From Fibrella aquatilis (GTDB lineage: Bacteria; Bacteroidota; Bacteroidia; Cytophagales; Spirosomataceae): DNA of 64,000 bases. This document shows, in pieces, positions 22,493-30,948 of this stretch. A program made the position numbers and the translations under genes. Position 1 is the first letter of the stretch, and the number at the start of each line of letters is the position of its first letter. The notes beneath the pieces were generated by a model, which did not search any database, was not told where the DNA came from, and worked only from the letters and a program-made list of their open reading frames with translations. The stretch lies in contig NZ_JAFMYU010000017.1 in the NCBI RefSeq assembly GCF_017353255.1, positions 95,771 to 159,770 on the forward strand, given 5' to 3'.

Positions 22493-24052
22493 ATGCGAAT
22501 AAGCTGTTTGACTATCCTTGTATCATGGCTCCTCGGTTCAGTCGCAGCCTCAGCCAATTTCACCGATAAAGACCCTGAACGTAATTTTGAGGCTTTCTGG
22601 CAGCTATTTAACCGCTACTACGCTCACTTTGACACCAGAGGTGTTGACTGGCAACAACAGTACAGGCGCTTCCGGCCATCAATCAGCCCGTCAACATCAG
22701 ATGAGGCATTATTGACCATTTTCAACCAGATGGTGGCTCCGTTAAGGGATGGGCATGTGGTGATTTCTCCTACCGGCGACTTACCCGCGAGTGCCAAGTA
22801 CGCCCGCTTTTATCAGGAATTTCCCACAAAGGATTTACAGACCCAATTTCACCAGGTTAGTCTGGCTTTCTTGCAACAGCGGGGATTTGGGCAGTTCGTG
22901 CCGTTTCAGAGTGCCCCCTACAACATTGGCGGCTATTGCCGATCCACTGAGTATGGGTATCTGCAACTAAACGGTTTTGGCGGAATGCCGCTGACCGCTT
23001 TTGCGCGACAATTAGATGACATGGTCGCCGCTTTTTCTGATGTGAAGGGGTTGATTCTGGACATCCGAATCAACGGGGGCGGCTCCCCGGCCTATCTTGG
23101 TGAGCTGATTGGGCGACTGACGCAGGTGAAGCGATTAGTTGGATACGGACGAGCCCGCATTGGTAAAAAAAGCTACGAATACGGCCCCTGGACCAGCTAT
23201 TATGTTTTGCCCCGTGGTGAGCGAAAACTCATTAAACCGATTGTTGTTTTAACGAGTGGCAGCACCATCAGTGCTGGCGATCATTGTGCACTTTACCTGC
23301 GTGAGTTTCCATACGTCAAATTGGCTGGCGAACAGTCAAACGGGATATTTTCGCCGATGCTTGGCAAGCGACTCCCCAATGGTTGGGAAATTGCGCTTTC
23401 CGATGGCCAAATAGTCGATGCGAAACGAGTTAGTTATGAAGCAAAGGGGGTACCTGTCGATTGGCCATTAATGCACCACCGCAACGCTATGCTGGCTGGT
23501 CACGACCCCGTTCTGGATAGCAGTTTAATGTACTTGCAAGCCAACGCACCGCTGTTGTCAATGCTTACGATTTGTCCCGAACAAATCGCCGTAACGTTCT
23601 ATGCGGATAGCCTGCTTTCACAAAAAATATATGGTGATGTCACAGCTTACTCCAACGGCCTAGTTGAAGAAGACGCTACTTTATTGACTCCATTCGCCGC
23701 TAAATGCCTTTCACTGAAATCGGCTAATAGCTCACAAGCGATACAAAGGCGTTTTCAGACCGAGCAACGTGCGGATTCCGCGTTCTATTCCCAAAATGTG
23801 CAAAACCGTTTTTATGTCAACGTACCTGCGCCAATCAAAAAACATTTGCGGTGGCCGTTTACTAAACGAAACGCCCGTCGATTAACTGTGGCACATCACA
23901 TTAAGCTCAACGATAATTACTATGTCCGCTTACATTTAAATCAGGGCGGCTGGCAAGGCGAAACAGTTCTTATTGTTCTTGATGGGAGCGGTCATGTAAT
24001 TGAGCATTGTGCTTTACCGATTGACTACCTGAGCAGTCATATCTACCGATAA
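22493..24052 (+). CDS. S41-family peptidase-like exported protein
   Basis: The 519-residue protein has a signal peptide (CLTILVSWLLGSVAASA). An N-terminal helical part (FEAFWQLFNRYYAHFDTRGV) and a catalytic core follow, with LILDIRINGGGSPAYLGELI and LTSGSTISAGDH, the region that carries the catalytic Ser in C-terminal processing proteases. No PDZ domain is obvious. The last 150 residues are not recognised. I start at the ATG at 22493; upstream codons from 22439 lack a signal. Base composition appears lower in GC than the neighbours, and the gene sits between two copies of the 5' end of the ABC gene, so it was probably inserted here. Confidence 0.82.
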   Translation: MRISCLTILVSWLLGSVAASANFTDKDPERNFEAFWQLFNRYYAHFDTRGVDWQQQYRRFRPSISPSTSDEALLTIFNQMVAPLRDGHVVISPTGDLPASAKYARFYQEFPTKDLQTQFHQVSLAFLQQRGFGQFVPFQSAPYNIGGYCRSTEYGYLQLNGFGGMPLTAFARQLDDMVAAFSDVKGLILDIRINGGGSPAYLGELIGRLTQVKRLVGYGRARIGKKSYEYGPWTSYYVLPRGERKLIKPIVVLTSGSTISAGDHCALYLREFPYVKLAGEQSNGIFSPMLGKRLPNGWEIALSDGQIVDAKRVSYEAKGVPVDWPLMHHRNAMLAGHDPVLDSSLMYLQANAPLLSMLTICPEQIAVTFYADSLLSQKIYGDVTAYSNGLVEEDATLLTPFAAKCLSLKSANSSQAIQRRFQTEQRADSAFYSQNVQNRFYVNVPAPIKKHLRWPFTKRNARRLTVAHHIKLNDNYYVRLHLNQGGWQGETVLIVLDGSGHVIEHCALPIDYLSSHIYR

Positions 24053-24153
24053 AACGTTCCTCGCCTAATCTCCCCCGCCGCCAGCGACAGCGACACATTC
24101 CGCACCGCAGTAAGCGCATCAAACGATTTAGACAGATTGTGGGCTGTGAGCAT
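24043..24153 (-). pseudogene. Truncated duplicate of the ABC ATPase 5' end (88-bp repeat, copy B)
   Basis: From the ATG at 24153 the frame reads the same 28 N-terminal residues as the intact ATPase with one change (Ala to Thr in FDALTAV). It then runs out of homology and stops at 24043 after 36 codons, overlapping the 3' end of the S41 gene. The repeat itself spans 24068-24155. The ATG is 2 nt downstream of the HAD gene's stop codon, as expected for a former HAD-ABC operon. No Walker A remains. Confidence 0.88.
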
Positions 24154-24155
24154 AG

Positions 24156-24725
24156 CTAAACAGAAGTAACAGGATCTGCAAGTGTGCCACTCGTTCTGTT
24201 TCTCCAGCCTCTTTTTTCAATACTCCTGACGTTTGGTACGTCTTTTAATTGCATTAGGTAAGTCAACAAAATAGGAAGTTCCTCATCACTTGGATCACCG
24301 TTGAATTCTGCAATATGAATTGCATTGCCATAATTCGTTCTCGATTTTTCAGGAGAATCGTCCACAATTAACATATCCTCCAAACGAAAGCCACGTTTCT
24401 TGAGCTTATCGAGTCGCTTTTCGAAGCAATACGTATCCGACTCTATATCTCGTCTGATCGAACATCGGCTTCTTCCCCAAACAAAGCTAAACGCTACAAC
24501 GGGGGGCGTGATAACGCGCACAATATCATCTACATAATCATCGTCGGCTGAACTCCAAATACCAATTGTAAAATGCTTTGCAATGTCGTTTAGAAATTGA
24601 TCGACGTGTGGTCTTTTGTATATAAAATACTCTTCATATTTAAAGTCACACGGCCAATTCTGCTCATGCTTAGTGGCATGAATGAGGGTCTCATCCAAAT
24701 CAAGTATGACCAATTTATCGTTCAC
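24156..24725 (-). CDS. FCP1/NIF-type HAD phosphatase
   Basis: The 189-residue protein has the DxDxT motif of FCP1/SCP-type HAD phosphatases (VILDLDETLIHA, Asp9 and Asp11), a middle motif GIWSSADDDYVDDI, and IVDDSPEKSRTNYGNAI near residue 125. In eukaryotes this family dephosphorylates phosphoserine in proteins; in bacteria its targets are mostly unknown and it occurs sporadically. The start is GTG at 24725. The coding strand is AT-richer than the surroundings, suggesting transfer. It ends 2 nt before the truncated ABC copy. Confidence 0.83.
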   Translation of the reverse strand: MNDKLVILDLDETLIHATKHEQNWPCDFKYEEYFIYKRPHVDQFLNDIAKHFTIGIWSSADDDYVDDIVRVITPPVVAFSFVWGRSRCSIRRDIESDTYCFEKRLDKLKKRGFRLEDMLIVDDSPEKSRTNYGNAIHIAEFNGDPSDEELPILLTYLMQLKDVPNVRSIEKRGWRNRTSGTLADPVTSV

Positions 24726-24758
24726 AGTAGCAGTGCGTTAGTGCTTTTATCATTCCAT

Positions 24759-24819
24759 CTATACCAGAACGGGTATAAATCCACCTCATCGAGGTCAACT
24801 TATACCCGTTCTGGTATAG
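24759..24819. repeat. Perfect 20-bp inverted repeat with inner hairpin
   Basis: CTATACCAGAACGGGTATAA (24759-24778) is perfectly inverted at 24800-24819 around a 21-nt loop that itself contains CCTC..GAGG. Smaller palindromes (AGCAAAT/ATTTGCT and CCGC/GCGG) follow within 40 nt. It lies between the HAD start and the RND pump stop. It could be a bidirectional terminator for the pump or the end of a lost mobile element. It has no heptad periodicity. Confidence 0.85.
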
Positions 24820-24886
24820 AAGCAAATTTAATTTGCTGGCCGCGTAGCGGTCTAATGTTTGTAGTAGCAGAGAGACGCGCCTAACT

Positions 24887-27800
24887 CTAAACCACCTCCG
24901 CTGATTGCGCTTCCAATGCTTTTTCGTCGGGGGATTCGCCGATGGGCTGACCGGGTTTGCGGCGCGACAGGAAGATATACATGGCCGGAATAACAAACAG
25001 CGTCAGCACTAGCGAGAACAATAGGCCACCCACAATAACCACCCCCAGCGGCACCCGGCTTTTCGAGGCCGACCCCAGCGCCAGGGCCAGGGGTAACGCA
25101 CCAAACGCCGCCACGAGCGTGGTCATCAGGATGGGGCGCAGTCGCATGGCGGCCGATTCGAGCGCGGCGGCTACTTTGGTTTTGCCTTCGGCCATTTGTT
25201 CGTTAGCAAATTCCACAATCAGAATCCCGTTTTTCGTCACTAAACCCACCAGCACGATGATGCCGATCTGGCTGAAAATATTCAGCGTCTGGTTGAAGAG
25301 CCACAGCGAGAACACGGCCCCAGCCAGCGCCAGGGGCACGGTAAGCATGATAATAAACGGATCGACGAACGAGTCGAACTGGGCGGCGAGGATCAGGTAT
25401 ACCAGAATGAGGGCCAGCGCAAAGGCGAACAGCGTGTTGGATGAACTTTCAGCGAAGTCACGCGAGGAGCCGGTGAGCGACGTCTGGAAACTGGGGTCCA
25501 ATACCCGCGCGGCAATGGCGTTCATGGCTTTCACGCCGTCGCCAACGGTCTTGCCGGGGGCCAGACCCGCCGACACCGTGGCCGACTTGAAGCGGTTGTA
25601 GTGGTACACCTGCGGCGGGCTGCTCACCTCCAGAAACCGCACTACGTTGTCGAGGGGTATCAGTTCCTGCCGGTTGTTGCGCACGTAGAAGGTGCGCAGG
25701 TCGGTGGGTTCGTCGCGGTCTTCGCGGTCCACCTGCCCAATCACCTGGTACTGCTTCCCGTTCATGAGGAAATACGCCAGCCGCCGGTTGCTCAGGGCCA
25801 GTTGCAGCGTGTTCGACACATCGAGGACCGATACGCCTAAATCGGTGGCTTTTTCGCGGTCAACGCTGATGTTCAGTTCGGGCTTATTGAACTTCAAATC
25901 GACGTCGACGTTTTGGAACGTGGGGTCTTTCTGGGCTTCTTCGAGAAACTGCGGTAGTTTTTCGCGCAGTTTCTCGAAGCTCAGGTTCTGCAACACAAAC
26001 TGCACCGGCAGCGACGACCCCGACCGGCCACCCGTTGAAATGGTCTGCTCCTGTGTGGCAAACATGCGGGCATCCGAGAATTTCTTGAAGTTCTTGGTCA
26101 GGTTATCTACGATTTGTTGCTGCGACCGTTTCCGATTCTGCGGGTCAACCATGTTGATAAACACAAAGCCCGAATTGACGGCCCCCGCCCCCGAAAAACC
26201 CGGTGCTACCACGCTAAAGGTCAGCTTAGTTTCGGGTACCGAATCGAGCACGAGTTTGGTGATCCGGTCGGTAATAGACGACATGGCTTCGTAGCTGGTG
26301 CCTTCTGGCGCGGTGATGGGTATCCGAATACGGCCCCGGTCTTCGAGCGGTGCCAACTCCGATTTCAGCGTGGCTCCCAGCCCAAACACCAGGGCCAGAC
26401 AAGCCACCATCATGATCCAGGCCCAGCGGCGTTTTTTCAGAAAAGCCTCTAGGTTACTACGGTACGAGTTGTCGAGCCACTGGAAAAAAGGCTCCGACTT
26501 TCGGTAAAACCAGGACGTTTTCCCGTGGTCCTTGCTGGTCAGTTTCACGCTCAATACAGGCGTGAGCGAAAGCGACACAAAGGCAGAAATCAGTACCGCC
26601 CCGGCCACCACAATGCCGAACTCGCGGAAGAGCCGCCCCACGAAACCTTGCAGGAAAATGATGGGCAGAAACACCACCGCCAGCGTAATAGACGTAGCAA
26701 TGACGGCGAAGAAAATCTCGTCTGACCCCTCTTTGGCAGCCTGTTCCGGGGCCATGCCTTTCTCAATTTTCTTGAAAATGTTTTCCGTCACCACAATCCC
26801 ATCATCGACCACCAGACCCGTGGCCAGCACGATACCTAACAACGTTAGGATGTTGATGCTGAAGTCGGCAACGTACATGATAAAGAACGCGCCGATGAGC
26901 GAAACGGGAATGTCGATCAGGGGGCGGAAGGCAATAAGCCAGTCGCGGAAGAAGAGGTAGATCACCAGCACCACCAGCACAAACGAGATCAGCAGCGTCT
27001 CTTCTACCTCGGTAATCGCGTTGCGGATAAACGTGCTCCGGTCAATACCTACGCTGACAATCAGGTCTTTAGGCAAATCGCGCTTGATCTGACCGAAGCG
27101 TTTGTAAAACTCGTCGGCAATGTTGACGATGTTGGCACCAGGTTGCGGAATAAGCACCAGAATGACCCCCTGCACCCCGTTTTGCTTCGACGAGGTCTCT
27201 TCGTTTTCGGGTCCCAGCGTGGCATAGCCCACGTCGCGCAGGCGCAGAATCTGCTGGTTGGTTTCGCGCAGGATCAGGTTATTGAAGTCCTCTTCGGTGG
27301 TAAGCCGCCCTACCGATTTTACGGTCAGTTCGGTATTGTTACCGTAGATTTTTCCGCCCGGCAGTTCCACGTTTTGGGCTACCAATGCCGCCTGAATATC
27401 CTGCACCGTCAGTTTGTAGGCAGCCAGTTTGGCGGGGTCGAGCCACATGCGCATGGCGTAGCGCTTGAGGCCATAAATGCTCACCTGCGACACCCCCGGA
27501 ATGGTCTGCAACCGCTCCTGCAACACGTTCTCGGCATAGTCCGATAGCTGCATGGGGTTGCGGGTGGTGCTCTGCACGGGCATGAAAATGATGGGGTCCG
27601 AGTTGGCGTCGGCCTTGGTTACCACGGGCGGGGCGTCGATATCCTGCGGCAACAGTCGTTGCGCCTGCGACACCTTATCGCGCACGTCGTTGGCGGCCCG
27701 CTCCAGGTCGGTATCGAGGTTAAATTCGACCGTGATGTTGCTCACACCCAGCGCCGAGCTTGATGAGATTGTACGGATGCCCTCGATGCTATTGAGGGTC

Positions 27801-28006
27801 TTTTCAATTGGCTCGGTGATCTGCGACTCAATGATTTCGGGGTTGGCACCAGTATAGCTCGTCCGCACCGAAATCACCGGCGGGTCAATAGCCGGAAACT
27901 CGCGCACCCCTAGAAAGGTGTAGCCGATAACGCCAAACAGTACGATGGCAATGGACATCACCATCGCAAAGACCGGGCGCTTTAAGGAGAGGGAAGAAAG
28001 GCTCAT
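24887..28006 (-). CDS. RND-family efflux pump, inner-membrane permease
   Basis: This 1039-residue protein is a hydrophobe/amphiphile efflux-type RND transporter. It has 12 expected membrane helices in the usual 1+5 / 1+5 layout, two large periplasmic loops, and the conserved GIVLATGLVVDDGIVVTENI segment in helix 4 with the proton-relay Asp pair. It exports drugs, detergents or metabolites with the periplasmic adaptor encoded upstream in the same transcript. No TolC-type outer-membrane factor gene is in the operon, so one must be supplied from elsewhere. An 11-mer repeat hairpin occupies the 127-nt gap to the adaptor gene. Confidence 0.93.
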   Translation of the reverse strand: MSLSSLSLKRPVFAMVMSIAIVLFGVIGYTFLGVREFPAIDPPVISVRTSYTGANPEIIESQITEPIEKTLNSIEGIRTISSSSALGVSNITVEFNLDTDLERAANDVRDKVSQAQRLLPQDIDAPPVVTKADANSDPIIFMPVQSTTRNPMQLSDYAENVLQERLQTIPGVSQVSIYGLKRYAMRMWLDPAKLAAYKLTVQDIQAALVAQNVELPGGKIYGNNTELTVKSVGRLTTEEDFNNLILRETNQQILRLRDVGYATLGPENEETSSKQNGVQGVILVLIPQPGANIVNIADEFYKRFGQIKRDLPKDLIVSVGIDRSTFIRNAITEVEETLLISFVLVVLVIYLFFRDWLIAFRPLIDIPVSLIGAFFIMYVADFSINILTLLGIVLATGLVVDDGIVVTENIFKKIEKGMAPEQAAKEGSDEIFFAVIATSITLAVVFLPIIFLQGFVGRLFREFGIVVAGAVLISAFVSLSLTPVLSVKLTSKDHGKTSWFYRKSEPFFQWLDNSYRSNLEAFLKKRRWAWIMMVACLALVFGLGATLKSELAPLEDRGRIRIPITAPEGTSYEAMSSITDRITKLVLDSVPETKLTFSVVAPGFSGAGAVNSGFVFINMVDPQNRKRSQQQIVDNLTKNFKKFSDARMFATQEQTISTGGRSGSSLPVQFVLQNLSFEKLREKLPQFLEEAQKDPTFQNVDVDLKFNKPELNISVDREKATDLGVSVLDVSNTLQLALSNRRLAYFLMNGKQYQVIGQVDREDRDEPTDLRTFYVRNNRQELIPLDNVVRFLEVSSPPQVYHYNRFKSATVSAGLAPGKTVGDGVKAMNAIAARVLDPSFQTSLTGSSRDFAESSSNTLFAFALALILVYLILAAQFDSFVDPFIIMLTVPLALAGAVFSLWLFNQTLNIFSQIGIIVLVGLVTKNGILIVEFANEQMAEGKTKVAAALESAAMRLRPILMTTLVAAFGALPLALALGSASKSRVPLGVVIVGGLLFSLVLTLFVIPAMYIFLSRRKPGQPIGESPDEKALEAQSAEVV

Positions 28007-28017
28007 AACGAAGAAGT

Positions 28018-28113
28018 GTCATTAGTAGTCATTACGTTTCACTGTCATTACGTTGTCATTCGTTGTTTTAGAGAAGCCTGTTACTAATGACCACTTAATG
28101 ACCATCGAATGAC
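28018..28113. repeat. Inverted 11-mer repeat element between adaptor and pump genes
   Basis: The left side has four units beginning GTCATT at 28018, 28028, 28044 and 28055 (the last two are GTCATTACGTT and GTCATTCGTTG). After a 15-nt loop, the right side has three contiguous 11-mers (28081-28113). Read on the minus strand they are GTCATTCGATG, GTCATTAAGTG and GTCATTAGTAA. It is the period-11 member of the hairpin family and fills the intergenic gap. Confidence 0.8.
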
Positions 28114-28133
28114 AGCGAAGCAGAATGGTCGTT

Positions 28134-29240
28134 TTACAGACTAATCTTAACCACTTTAACCGGAGCGTCTTTCTTGACAAAAAGCAGGCCGGTTGTAACA
28201 ACGGTATCGCCGGGGGTTAGGCCCTTGGTGATCTGAATGTTGCTCTTGTCGCGCAGGCCGGTTTGCACCTCTACAAACGTAGCCTTGCCGTTGCGCACTA
28301 CCACCACCTGCTTGCCCCGTGTTTGAGGTAACAAGGCCTGCGACGGAATGGTCAATGCTTTTTCTTCGCGGAACGTCAGATTTACTTTAGCAAACGCGCC
28401 CGGTCGCAGGTCGCGCCCTGTATTAGCCACCCGCGCCCGGATGCGCAGACTCCGCGTTTCCACGTCTACGTCGGGTTCGATGGCGTAAATCTGCCCCGTA
28501 TACCCGGCCAGGCTGCCTTCTACGGTGAAGTTGACCCGCTCACCCGGCCGTACCGAGGCACTGTAGCGTTCGGGCACGGTGAAATCGAGCTTCATGGGGT
28601 TAAGCTGTTGCAGCCGCGTAATGAGTGTTTGAGGCGTAACCACCGCGCCGGGACTCACGTTTCTGATGCCGATTACGCCTGAAAACGGTGCTCGAATTTC
28701 GGTGCGGCGCAGGGCGGCCTTGGTCAGGTCGATGTCGGCGAGGGCACCTTTCAGGTTCGTCACGATAATGTCGTATTCCTGTTGACTGATGCCGCCACGT
28801 TCCAGCAGTTGCTTGTTACGGGCCTCGGTGCGGCGGGCGTTTTCTTCCACCACCTTAAACTTCTGAAGCTGCGCCTGAAGGTCGCCGTCGTAGACTTTCA
28901 CCAGCAGCGACCCCTGCGCCACGGGCTGTCCCTCGCGGATATTGAGCTGCACAATGCGCCCAGCTATTTCGGGATAAATATCGACCTGTTCATTAGCCAC
29001 CAGCGACCCCGTGGCCACAATGGCGTTGGCAATGACTTTGGGCACCACCACATACGCATTGACCGACGTTGGCCCGCCGCCTGCCGCACCGCCGGGGCCA
29101 CCTTTGCCACCAGCGCCCCCCGCTGCCGGGGCACCGCCGCCACCACCGCCTGCGCCGGGTGCCGGTTTGAGAATTTTGTTATAGACGATCAGGCCCCCCA
29201 GGACCAGCACAACGAGACCAATGGCAATCCAGCGTTTCAA
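28134..29240 (-). CDS. RND efflux periplasmic adaptor (membrane fusion protein)
   Basis: The 368-residue protein has an N-terminal membrane anchor (IAIGLVVLVLGGLIVYNKIL), then a Gly/Ala-rich flexible stretch (about 28-58). Lipoyl and hairpin parts follow (GRIVQLNIREGQPVAQGSLL, later IRAPFSGVIGIRNVSPGAVV), then beta-barrel and membrane-proximal domains. It links the RND permease to an outer-membrane channel. It lies directly upstream of the permease gene on the same strand. The palindrome at 29265-29291 just before it could be an operator. Confidence 0.92.
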   Translation of the reverse strand: MKRWIAIGLVVLVLGGLIVYNKILKPAPGAGGGGGGAPAAGGAGGKGGPGGAAGGGPTSVNAYVVVPKVIANAIVATGSLVANEQVDIYPEIAGRIVQLNIREGQPVAQGSLLVKVYDGDLQAQLQKFKVVEENARRTEARNKQLLERGGISQQEYDIIVTNLKGALADIDLTKAALRRTEIRAPFSGVIGIRNVSPGAVVTPQTLITRLQQLNPMKLDFTVPERYSASVRPGERVNFTVEGSLAGYTGQIYAIEPDVDVETRSLRIRARVANTGRDLRPGAFAKVNLTFREEKALTIPSQALLPQTRGKQVVVVRNGKATFVEVQTGLRDKSNIQITKGLTPGDTVVTTGLLFVKKDAPVKVVKISL

Positions 29241-29264
29241 AATGTTTGTATTGAGGTTTATTCA

Positions 29265-29291
29265 GTAAACCGCAAAGGCGCCACGGTTTAC
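29265..29291. promoter_or_regulatory. Palindrome upstream of the efflux adaptor gene
   Basis: GTAAACCG (29265-29272) and CGGTTTAC (29284-29291) form perfect 8-bp arms around 11 nt, centred about 38 nt before the adaptor start and just after the menA stop. This suits an operator for a repressor of the pump genes, but no regulator gene is adjacent. A menA terminator is the alternative, though no T-tract follows. Confidence 0.35.
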
Positions 29292-29297
29292 CCTTAC

Positions 29298-30191
29298 TTA
29301 TAGAAGAACACCCACCCCAAACAGCACCACAAAGAGCAGCGTAGATAGGGCAAGTTGACCCAGCCGGGGGTTCAACTCGGCTGGGTTAGTGTGGTTGGCC
29401 AAGGCCCGCCCATTGATGATAAACAACGGAAAGGCCAGCAGGTAGGCAAAATCATAGGCTGTGGTTGCGGTTAGTAGCGAATAGGCCACTGCACACACCA
29501 TGCCGCCAATCAACAGCAGCCAGTGATAGCGGATGGCCCCGGCTCGACCCAGCCGCACCGGAATCGAATGTTTACCCGTTTTGGCGTCAGTTTCAATATC
29601 ACGTATATTGTTGATATTCAGCACCCCAGTAGCAAAAAAGCCTACGCTACTAGCGGGCAGCAACAAGGGCCAGGTGATTGTTTGCGTGTGCAGGTAATAG
29701 GTGCCCAGCACCCCCACCCAACCAAAAAAAAGTAGCACGGCAATGTCGCCGTAGCCCGCGTAGCCATAGGGCCGTTTGCCGTTGGTATAAGCCACCGCCG
29801 CCGCAATGCACAGCAGCCCCAGCATCAGAAACACCCAGAACAACGTGGCATCGGCCCCGCGCGTGGCCTCAATCAGTAGCCACACACCCGACACCAGCGA
29901 CAAACCCGCCGTGAGCAACATAGCCCGGAACATGGCCTCTTTGGTGAGATCGCCAGTGGCAACGGCCCGGCGCGGACCCACCCGGTCGGGGGTGTCTTTG
30001 CCCGAAACGGCGTCGCCGTAATCATTGGCGAAGTTAGAGAGCACCTGCAAACAGATGGTGGTTAGCACGGCCAGCCCAAACGTGAGCCAGCTAAACCGCC
30101 CAGCCCCCGCCGCCAGAAAACTGCCCAGAATAATACTGGCCAACGCCAGCGGCAACGTCCGCGGCCGCGCCGCTGCGATCCATGGGTTCAT
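29298..30191 (-). CDS. menA: 1,4-dihydroxy-2-naphthoate polyprenyltransferase
   Basis: This 297-residue integral membrane prenyltransferase attaches the polyprenyl tail to 1,4-dihydroxy-2-naphthoate in menaquinone synthesis. The two Asp-rich Mg2+/diphosphate-binding motifs are NDYGDAVSGKDTPDR and DIETDAKTGKHS, and about eight to nine helices are visible. The start is the ATG at 30191 (MNPWIAAARPRTLPLAL, the usual family N-terminus); a TTG two codons upstream is less likely. A heptad hairpin begins only 5 nt upstream of this ATG and fills the gap to the glutathione peroxidase gene. Confidence 0.93.
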   Translation of the reverse strand: MNPWIAAARPRTLPLALASIILGSFLAAGAGRFSWLTFGLAVLTTICLQVLSNFANDYGDAVSGKDTPDRVGPRRAVATGDLTKEAMFRAMLLTAGLSLVSGVWLLIEATRGADATLFWVFLMLGLLCIAAAVAYTNGKRPYGYAGYGDIAVLLFFGWVGVLGTYYLHTQTITWPLLLPASSVGFFATGVLNINNIRDIETDAKTGKHSIPVRLGRAGAIRYHWLLLIGGMVCAVAYSLLTATTAYDFAYLLAFPLFIINGRALANHTNPAELNPRLGQLALSTLLFVVLFGVGVLL

Positions 30192-30195
30192 CTGC

Positions 30196-30298
30196 AATTA
30201 AGAATGCAGAATTAAGAATTAAGAATCAAGAATTGTCCGGCAGATAGGCAACTACCTGCTGTCAGGCCTTCTTAATTCTTAATTCTTAATTCTTAATT
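30196..30298. repeat. Inverted heptad-repeat hairpin filling the gpx-menA gap
   Basis: The left arm (30196-30230) is AATTAAG, AATGCAG, AATTAAG, AATTAAG, AATCAAG. The right arm (30271-30298), read on the minus strand, is four perfect AATTAAG units. The loop of about 40 nt contains a smaller imperfect hairpin (CAGATAGG..CCTGCTG). One end overlaps the stop codon of the peroxidase gene and the other lies 5 nt from the menA start. Confidence 0.9.
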
Positions 30299-30918
30299 TA
30301 AATACCAACCGCCTTCTTAAACGCCCCATCGTTGGGTTTTACGCCGGAGGCAAAGAAGTGGGTGAGCTTGCCGTTTTCATCGACGACGTATTTGCAGAAA
30401 TTCCAGCCGGGGGCCTGCTCATTCCAGCCATTTAAACTTTTGGTGGTCAGCCATTTGTAGAGCGGAGCCTGCTTGTCGCCCACCACGTCTATCTTCTCGA
30501 ACAAGGGGAAGGTAACACCGTAGTTTTTTTGGCAAAACGACGCAATCTCTTTGCTGCTGCCGGGTTCCTGACCGCCAAAATTGTTGGCCGGGAAACCCAG
30601 TACCACTACCTTGTCTTTGTGGGCTTCGTAGAACTTTTCCCAGTCGGCGTATTGCGGCGTGTAGCCACACTCCGAAGCCGTGTTGAGGATAATCACCTTC
30701 TTGCCTTTGTATTGGCTGAGGGCCACGGGCTTGCCGTCGAGGCTGTTCATGGTAAAATCATACAGCGATTTCGTGGGGGCTGCTTCCATGGATGCGGGGG
30801 CCGAAAGGGCCGCGTTTTTGTCGCTAAAGACGTGCTTAACCAGGCGGGAAAAAGACATAGCCGTGATGAGAATAACGACAGCCGTAGCTGCCAGGATAAA
30901 TTTGGTGGATGAACGCAT
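30298..30918 (-). CDS. Glutathione peroxidase-family thiol peroxidase, membrane-anchored
   Basis: The 206-residue protein has an N-terminal hydrophobic segment (FILAATAVVILITAMSF), so it is probably exported or anchored facing the periplasm. The thioredoxin-like core shows NTASECGYTPQY with the peroxidatic Cys, GFPANNFGGQEPGS with the conserved Gln, and WNF with the conserved Trp and Asn. Bacterial members usually use thioredoxin rather than glutathione to reduce hydroperoxides. The residue after WNF is Cys, which is less usual. It lies 30 nt downstream of argS. Confidence 0.9.
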   Translation of the reverse strand: MRSSTKFILAATAVVILITAMSFSRLVKHVFSDKNAALSAPASMEAAPTKSLYDFTMNSLDGKPVALSQYKGKKVIILNTASECGYTPQYADWEKFYEAHKDKVVVLGFPANNFGGQEPGSSKEIASFCQKNYGVTFPLFEKIDVVGDKQAPLYKWLTTKSLNGWNEQAPGWNFCKYVVDENGKLTHFFASGVKPNDGAFKKAVGI

Positions 30919-30948
30919 GGGTAGGAGACGTTGAACAGTAAACTCGTT

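Noticed and set aside
24715..24996. Small frames across the 20-bp inverted repeat
   Set aside because: Their apparent repeated peptides arise from the palindrome itself, and no start context or homology is visible.
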